This document shows, one piece after another, positions 5,992 to 10,126 of a stretch of 10,126 nt of DNA; positions within the stretch are counted from its first letter, which is position 1, and each line of letters opens with the position of its first letter. The notes beneath the pieces are model-generated. The model was given only the letters and a program-made list of their open reading frames with translations. It was not told where the DNA came from and made no database searches. Source of the DNA: Rubrobacter sp. (GTDB lineage: Bacteria; Actinomycetota; Rubrobacteria; Rubrobacterales; Rubrobacteraceae); NCBI GenBank assembly GCA_013815575.1, contig JACDFX010000008.1:1-10126 (forward strand), given 5' to 3'. The position numbers were made by a program, and so were the translations under genes.

Positions 5992-7005
5992 CTATCCTTT
6001 CTTTCCGCCGAGGGCCAACCCGTAGAGCCCTCGCCCGTCCGTGCGCCAGTCGAGCAGCGCGAGCCCGGCATCGTCGAACATGCGATCGACCTCCTCGCGG
6101 GTGAACTTGGCGCTTATCTCGGTGCGCATACCTTCCCCCGCGCCGAAGCTCGCTTCGAGCCCGAGGTCTGCTATCTCCACTTTCTGCTCCACCTCTGAGA
6201 AGAGCCACATCTCTATCCGGCGTTCTCCCGGGTTGGAGAGCGCCCGATGTACGAAGAGTTCGGGACAGAACTCTCCCCCGGGTCGCTCGTTCGGGACCTC
6301 GAGCAGGTTCTTGTTGAACCGGGCCGTCACCCCGTCACCGTCGTCGTAAGCTGCTACCAGGGTCCTCGCGTCCTTGACGAGATCCACTCCGAGCAAGAGA
6401 TGGTCCCCCTATCGCAGCCCGCCACGGAGCTCGCACAGAAAAGATCGCCTCCTTTGCGGGGTGAAGTTGCCGAAGGTGCCCCCGAGGAAGATCATCAGTC
6501 GTCCTCCGTCCCCCGGGCCTCCGAGGAGCCGTCCCAGCTAGCGGTCGAAGTCCCCGACGAAGCCCGAGATCTCCAGGCCCGGGTACTCCTCGAGGAGCCT
6601 TTTCGCGCTCCCCCTGAGGACGCTCTCGCTCACGTCGAGCGGCACGTGGCGTAAAGCACCGCCGGACCGACCGCTGGTGTTGGGCATCGCATCTAGCAGG
6701 GCGCGGGTCTTGCTCGCCGACCCGGATCCAAGCTCGATCAGCTCCCGGTATCGGGCGCGCTCGACGATCTCGTCGGCCATCTCGTGCAAGATGGAGAGCT
6801 CCACGCGGGCCTGGTAGTACTCGGGTAGGGCCATTATCTCCTCGAAGAGCTTCGAGCCCCTCTCGTCGTAGAAGTACTTAGGCCAGGGCGAGAGGCCTTT
6901 GGGTACGTCGAGCAACCCCATCCTTACGTCTCGAATCATCTCGGAAAAGGACTCTGCGGTATCGTTCAACTCCTCTATCCGGATCTTTTCCCGTCCGTGG
7001 ATCAC
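5992..7005 (-). pseudogene. egtD: L-histidine N-alpha-methyltransferase EgtD, interrupted by two in-frame TAG codons
   Basis: EgtD trimethylates histidine to hercynine in ergothioneine synthesis. One uninterrupted frame of 338 codons covers the whole family, whose usual length is about 320. It shows P-K-Y-F-Y-D-E-R-G-S-K-L-F-E near residue 42, the SAM-binding E-L-G-S-G-S-A-S-K-T-R near 92, D-V-S-E-S near 124, L-G-G-T-F-G-N-F at 174-181, and the substrate-site end region near R-I-E-M and A-G-E-G-M-R-T-E. TAG codons stand at codon 156 (6540-6538, after G-D-F-D-R) and codon 199 (6411-6409, before G-D-H-L-L-L-G-V-D-L). No frameshift is present and the sequence on both sides is well conserved. The GTG start at 7005 has AGGAGG 9 bases upstream. 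Either the gene died recently, the ambers are read through, or the sequence has errors. Confidence 0.85.
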
Positions 7006-7039
7006 AACCTTCGACCTCCTTTTTCTATGGCGGGGTCCT

Positions 7040-7354
7040 CTAAACGTCGCATGCACATCGGAAGCCGCAGAAGAGCTGTCGCCGTATCGGGAAGTCCCAG
7101 TTGCGAAAGGTGCTGCGAATCGCAGCCGGACGCGTCGCCCACGAGCCCCCGCGCAAGACCTTATATCCGGTCCCGAAGAAGATCTCCGAGTACTCCCTGT
7201 AAGGGAAGGCTCGAAAGCCCGGGTAGCCATACAGGTCCGTCGCGGTCCACTCCCAGACGTCCCCGATCATGCCTAAAGCCCCATAAGCGCTCGCCCCTTT
7301 GGGGTACGCCCCGACCTCCGCCGCGGAGAAGGCTATCTGGTCGAGGTTGGCGTG
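7040..7354 (-). pseudogene. egtB: C-terminal fragment of the ergothioneine sulfoxide synthase EgtB
   Basis: EgtB is the iron enzyme that joins hercynine to a thiol donor with oxygen. Only the last 104 residues remain. They are the formylglycine-generating-enzyme-like fold with A-N-L-D-Q-I-A-F, V-G-A-Y-P-K-G, G-A-L-G-M-I-G-D-V-W-E-W-T-A, Y-K-V-L-R-G-G-S-W-A-T-R, T-F-R-N-W-D-F and C-G-F-R-C-A. The N-terminal DinB-like domain and its histidine iron ligands, some 300 residues, are missing. Upstream the sequence switches at about 7350-7357 to a histidine kinase read in another frame. No start codon with a Shine-Dalgarno site serves this frame. It ends 34 bases before egtD, the normal egtB-egtD order. 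The fragment cannot be catalytic. Confidence 0.85.
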
Positions 7355-7977
7355 CGCAGGTCGTGGGAGACCGAGGAGATAAAGAGGTTCCTGAGCCGGT
7401 CGATCTCTCCCAAACGCTCGCCCTCCCCGCGGGTCCGACCGGCCGCCTCCTGCTCCAGCGCGAGCCGCCGCCTCAGGATGGCGGTGCCGAACCCGAAAAC
7501 ACCGAGCAAGACCAGCCGGGCGCCCAGATCCCGGAAGTCCCCCTCGCCTGGGGACCACCCGGGGAACGTAGGGTCGATGATCACCACGAGCACCGCGACG
7601 CCGGTCGTGTAGAGCAGGCCGCCTCGCAGCGTCGAGGTAGCCGTCGCGCAGACGACGGTCAGGAAAAAGAGGACGAAGAGCGGACCGCCCGGTTCCGCGC
7701 CGAGGAAGTAGATCAGGCCGCTCACAGGCAGGCCCAGCGCGTACTTGTAGGTGAAAGGGTGCAGCCGTCGTACCAGATGCCGGAGCAACTCGACGAGCAG
7801 GAGGTATGCAGCGAATATCAGTATGAGCGCCCAGATCGGGAGCCCCGTGCGGCCCGTCGCGGGTTGCACGAGCGTGATCAACAACAGCGCGGCGAGACTA
7901 CCCCATTCCAACGCCAGAAGCGCACGGTCCGGGAAGCGTTGTAGCTCCGACCCCGCTGGGTTAGCCGACCTACGCAT
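7333..7977 (-). pseudogene. Sensor histidine kinase truncated at the phospho-acceptor motif
   Basis: The 214-residue frame has about six hydrophobic segments (near 25-40, 46-66, 80-93, 98-113, 120-134 and 151-167) and then a charged linker helix. It reaches the dimerisation domain motif F-I-S-S-V-S-H-D-L-R-T-P, with the phospho-accepting His at 205. It is then cut after four more residues. The rest of the dimerisation domain and the entire ATP-binding domain (N, G1, G2 boxes) are absent, because at about 7350 the DNA continues into egtB in another frame. The start used is the ATG at 7977, with GAGGAG only 4 bases upstream, so other starts are possible. The membrane part resembles kinases with an N-terminal multi-pass sensor; the ligand is unknown. 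No partner response regulator is in the window. Confidence 0.8.
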
Positions 7978-8020
7978 TCTACTCCTCGAGCCTAAAACCG
8001 CTGCGGATACCATTTCCTGG

Positions 8021-8032
8021 AGAGAATCTTCT

Positions 8033-8034
<2 letters not shown>
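8021..8034. other. Short inverted repeat between the SDR' stop and the kinase gene
   Basis: AGAGAA (8021-8026) and TTCTCT (8029-8034) form a 6-base dyad around TC, overlapping the SDR' stop codon. No T-run follows on the minus strand, so it is not a clear terminator. It could be an operator or chance. Confidence 0.25.
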
Positions 8035-8575
<541 letters not shown>

Positions 8576-8586
8576 GCGTCCCTCTC

Positions 8587-9480
8587 CTACTTCGTCTCGA
8601 TCGGGTGGTCGCCGTACTCGTGGCGCATCACCGCCACCGCCTTGGCCCAGGGACGATCCGCATCGCGGGACTCGTAGAAGCCCCAGACCGCCTGGGCGAG
8701 CAGCGGGATCGGTACCTCCTTCTCCATCGCGTATCGCACCCCCCAGACCTGCTCCCCGGTATCCTGGACGCGGGACTCGAGCGACGAGAGGTCGCCGTAC
8801 TCGCGGAACCCCTCCTCCATCAGCTCCACCAGCCAGCTCCGGACCACCGAGCCGTGGTTCCAGTTGTGAAAGAGCGCGGGCATATCCAGCTCGTACTCCG
8901 AGCGCATCAGGAGCTCGACCCCCTCCCCTATCGCCTGGACCATGCCGAACTCGATCATGTTGTGCATCAGCTTGACGAAATGGCCCGACCCCGACGGCCC
9001 GACGTGCAACAGCCCACCCTCCACCGCCAAATCCGCGAACACCGGCTCGACGATCCCGAACGCCTCTTCCTCGCCCCCGACCATGAAGCAGGCACCGTGT
9101 CGCGCCCCCCTGACGCCGCCGCTCGTCCCACAGTCCAGGAAGTGGATGCCGAGTTCCCGGAGGCTGGTGTAGCGGCGCTTCGAGTCCTCCCAGTGGGAGT
9201 TCCCCGCCTCGACGACGACGTCCCCGGGCTGAAGATGCTCGCCCAGCTCGCTCACCGTCTCTTCGGTAGGCTCCCCCGCTGGGATGTAGAGGAAGACCAC
9301 GCGCGGCGCCTCCAGGGCCTCGGTGAGCCCGGCCAGGGAGCCCGCGAACGAGACGCCCGCGTCCGCGAACTCCTTCTTCTCCCCAGACTTCGAGTAGCCG
9401 ACGACCTCGTGACCCTTCTCGATGGCCTGCAGGGCGAGGTTGCCGCCCATACGCCCTAAACCGATGATGCCAAACTTCAT
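8587..9480 (-). CDS. gnd: 6-phosphogluconate dehydrogenase, decarboxylating (short type)
   Basis: This enzyme converts 6-phosphogluconate to ribulose 5-phosphate, CO2 and reduced cofactor in the pentose phosphate pathway. The protein is complete at 297 residues, the size of the short GndA/YqeC class rather than the 470-residue E. coli type. The Rossmann motif G-L-G-R-M-G is at 7-12, the substrate loop G-T-S-G-G at 118-122, and the catalytic segment G-S-G-H-F-V-K-L-M-H-N at 164-174, with Lys170 and Asn174. The short class is mostly NAD-linked by family; here the residues after strand 2 are Y-S-K-S-G, so cofactor choice is not certain. The ATG at 9480 follows AAGGAG. It lies 23 bases after the upstream oxidoreductase and 11 bases before the broken GH15 start, so it is the middle gene of an operon. 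Confidence 0.92.
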   Translation of the reverse strand: MKFGIIGLGRMGGNLALQAIEKGHEVVGYSKSGEKKEFADAGVSFAGSLAGLTEALEAPRVVFLYIPAGEPTEETVSELGEHLQPGDVVVEAGNSHWEDSKRRYTSLRELGIHFLDCGTSGGVRGARHGACFMVGGEEEAFGIVEPVFADLAVEGGLLHVGPSGSGHFVKLMHNMIEFGMVQAIGEGVELLMRSEYELDMPALFHNWNHGSVVRSWLVELMEEGFREYGDLSSLESRVQDTGEQVWGVRYAMEKEVPIPLLAQAVWGFYESRDADRPWAKAVAVMRHEYGDHPIETK

Positions 9481-9503
9481 CTCTTCTCCTTCAGGTTGAG
9501 GAA

Positions 9504-10126
9504 CTACAGGTCGAGCTGTTCGAGTGCCTCGAAATAGGCCCCGGAGTAGGTCGGGAACTGGGCCGTGGCGTCGAGGAGCCTCGTGATGGGGATCTCCTCC
9601 CGGATCGCCATGGCGGCCTGGTGGATCCACTCCCCAGCCATCGGCGCCACGGCCCACGCCCCGACGAGCACCCCGCGCTCCCGATCCGCCACGAGACCCA
9701 AATGTCCCCTCGGCGCCTTCTCGTAGGTCCACGGCCGGGCGAGCGACTTCGGGATGTCGAGCACCGAGATCGCCACGTCGATACCCTGCTTGCGGGCCTG
9801 CTCTTCCGTGAGACCGGCCGCCGCGATCTCGGGGTCCGAGAAGACGACCCGCGGGATACCGCGATAGTTGGTCCGGCCGTCCCCTCCCAGGATGTTCTGG
9901 GCCAAGACACGCCCTTGATACTGGGCCACGTGCGTGAACGGCATGACCCCGGTAACGTCCCCGACAGCCCACACGCCCTCGGCCACCCGGCAATGTTCGT
10001 CTATCAGAAGGCCCTTGCCGTTGGTCTCCACCCCGACGGATTCGAGCCCGATCCCCTCCATCCTCGGCTTACGCCCCGCGCCGATGACAAGCACGTCGAC
10101 CTCGATCTCGGCCCCGTCGTCGAGCT
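9504..10126 (-). CDS. Partial FAD-dependent pyridine nucleotide-disulfide oxidoreductase (C-terminal part)
   Basis: The frame is open to the window edge, so the N-terminal FAD domain and any redox-active C-x4-C are outside. The 206 residues seen start at the end of the NAD(P) domain (V-D-V-L-V-I-G-A-G-R-K-P-R) and contain the second FAD motif G-V-W-A-V-G-D-V-T-G. They end with the dimerisation domain (V-F-S-D-P-E-I-A-A-A-G-L-T, then A-P-M-A-G-E-W-I-H-Q-A-A). In dihydrolipoamide, mycothione and mercuric reductases the C-terminus has an H-P-T-x-x-E catalytic dyad. Here the equivalent reads A-Q-F-P-T-Y-S-G-A-Y, with neither His nor Glu. It therefore belongs to the divergent mercuric-reductase-like group and its substrate is unknown. 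It is immediately upstream of gnd. Confidence 0.82.
   Translation of the reverse strand, partial: LDDGAEIEVDVLVIGAGRKPRMEGIGLESVGVETNGKGLLIDEHCRVAEGVWAVGDVTGVMPFTHVAQYQGRVLAQNILGGDGRTNYRGIPRVVFSDPEIAAAGLTEEQARKQGIDVAISVLDIPKSLARPWTYEKAPRGHLGLVADRERGVLVGAWAVAPMAGEWIHQAAMAIREEIPITRLLDATAQFPTYSGAYFEALEQLDL

Noticed and set aside
4407..6540. Stop-codon reassignment (TAG read as an amino acid)
   Set aside because: TAG is also the natural terminator of several intact genes in the window, and the interrupted loci mostly carry other lesions. It is kept only as an alternative to test.
7040..7558. 172-residue frame taken as one EgtB-like protein
   Set aside because: Only the part from 7354 down is EgtB. 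The upstream 68 residues are an antiphase reading of the histidine kinase.
9481..9993. N-terminal extension of gnd to 468 residues, near the length of long-type 6-phosphogluconate dehydrogenases
   Set aside because: The extension is a shadow of the disulfide reductase gene. The Rossmann motif and Shine-Dalgarno site place the start at 9480, and the length match is coincidental.

Overview
The window is high-GC DNA, and every supportable gene lies on the minus strand. The gene set is ergothioneine enzymes, a GH15 glucosidase next to a glucose-dehydrogenase-like SDR, an Anabaena-sensory-rhodopsin-transducer (ASRT) homologue, a short 6-phosphogluconate dehydrogenase and a PadR regulator. Together with strong Shine-Dalgarno sites and mixed ATG/GTG starts, this suggests an actinobacterium, most likely Rubrobacter or a relative. 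That assignment rests on gene content and style; no rRNA or marker gene is present.

In the direction of transcription (high to low coordinates), the first block is 10126-8033. It holds the C-terminal half of a flavin disulfide reductase, then an intact gnd, then a decayed GH15 start fused in frame to the back half of an SDR. Block two (7977-5379) holds a sensor histidine kinase cut at its phospho-acceptor motif and joined out of frame to the last 104 residues of EgtB. It continues with a near full-length egtD carrying two in-frame TAG codons and an intact flavodoxin-fold reductase. A 380-base AT-richer intergenic stretch follows. Block three (4998-1279) holds an ASRT-family small-molecule-binding protein, a remnant of a thiamine-diphosphate enzyme, an intact GH15 enzyme overlapping an intact SDR by ATGA, and a truncated msrA. 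A 340-base intergenic region with hairpins and a candidate promoter separates this from block four (959-1). Block four is a PadR regulator with a near-consensus promoter and dyad operators, coupled by TGATG to a membrane protein that leaves the window.

The intact genes look like redox and carbohydrate stress metabolism: the pentose-phosphate route, a flavin reductase, sugar hydrolysis and oxidation, and a probable sugar-binding sensor. The unusual part is the density of broken genes between them. Five loci are truncated, fused or interrupted, and all four interrupting stops inside recognisable homology are TAG. The GH15'-SDR' chimera repeats the order of the intact GH15-SDR pair, which points to a duplicated module that then collapsed by internal deletion. 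I found no convincing CRISPR array, insertion sequence, tRNA or rRNA. The best candidate for something new is this pattern of module duplication and decay, together with the ASRT-GH15-SDR neighbourhood.
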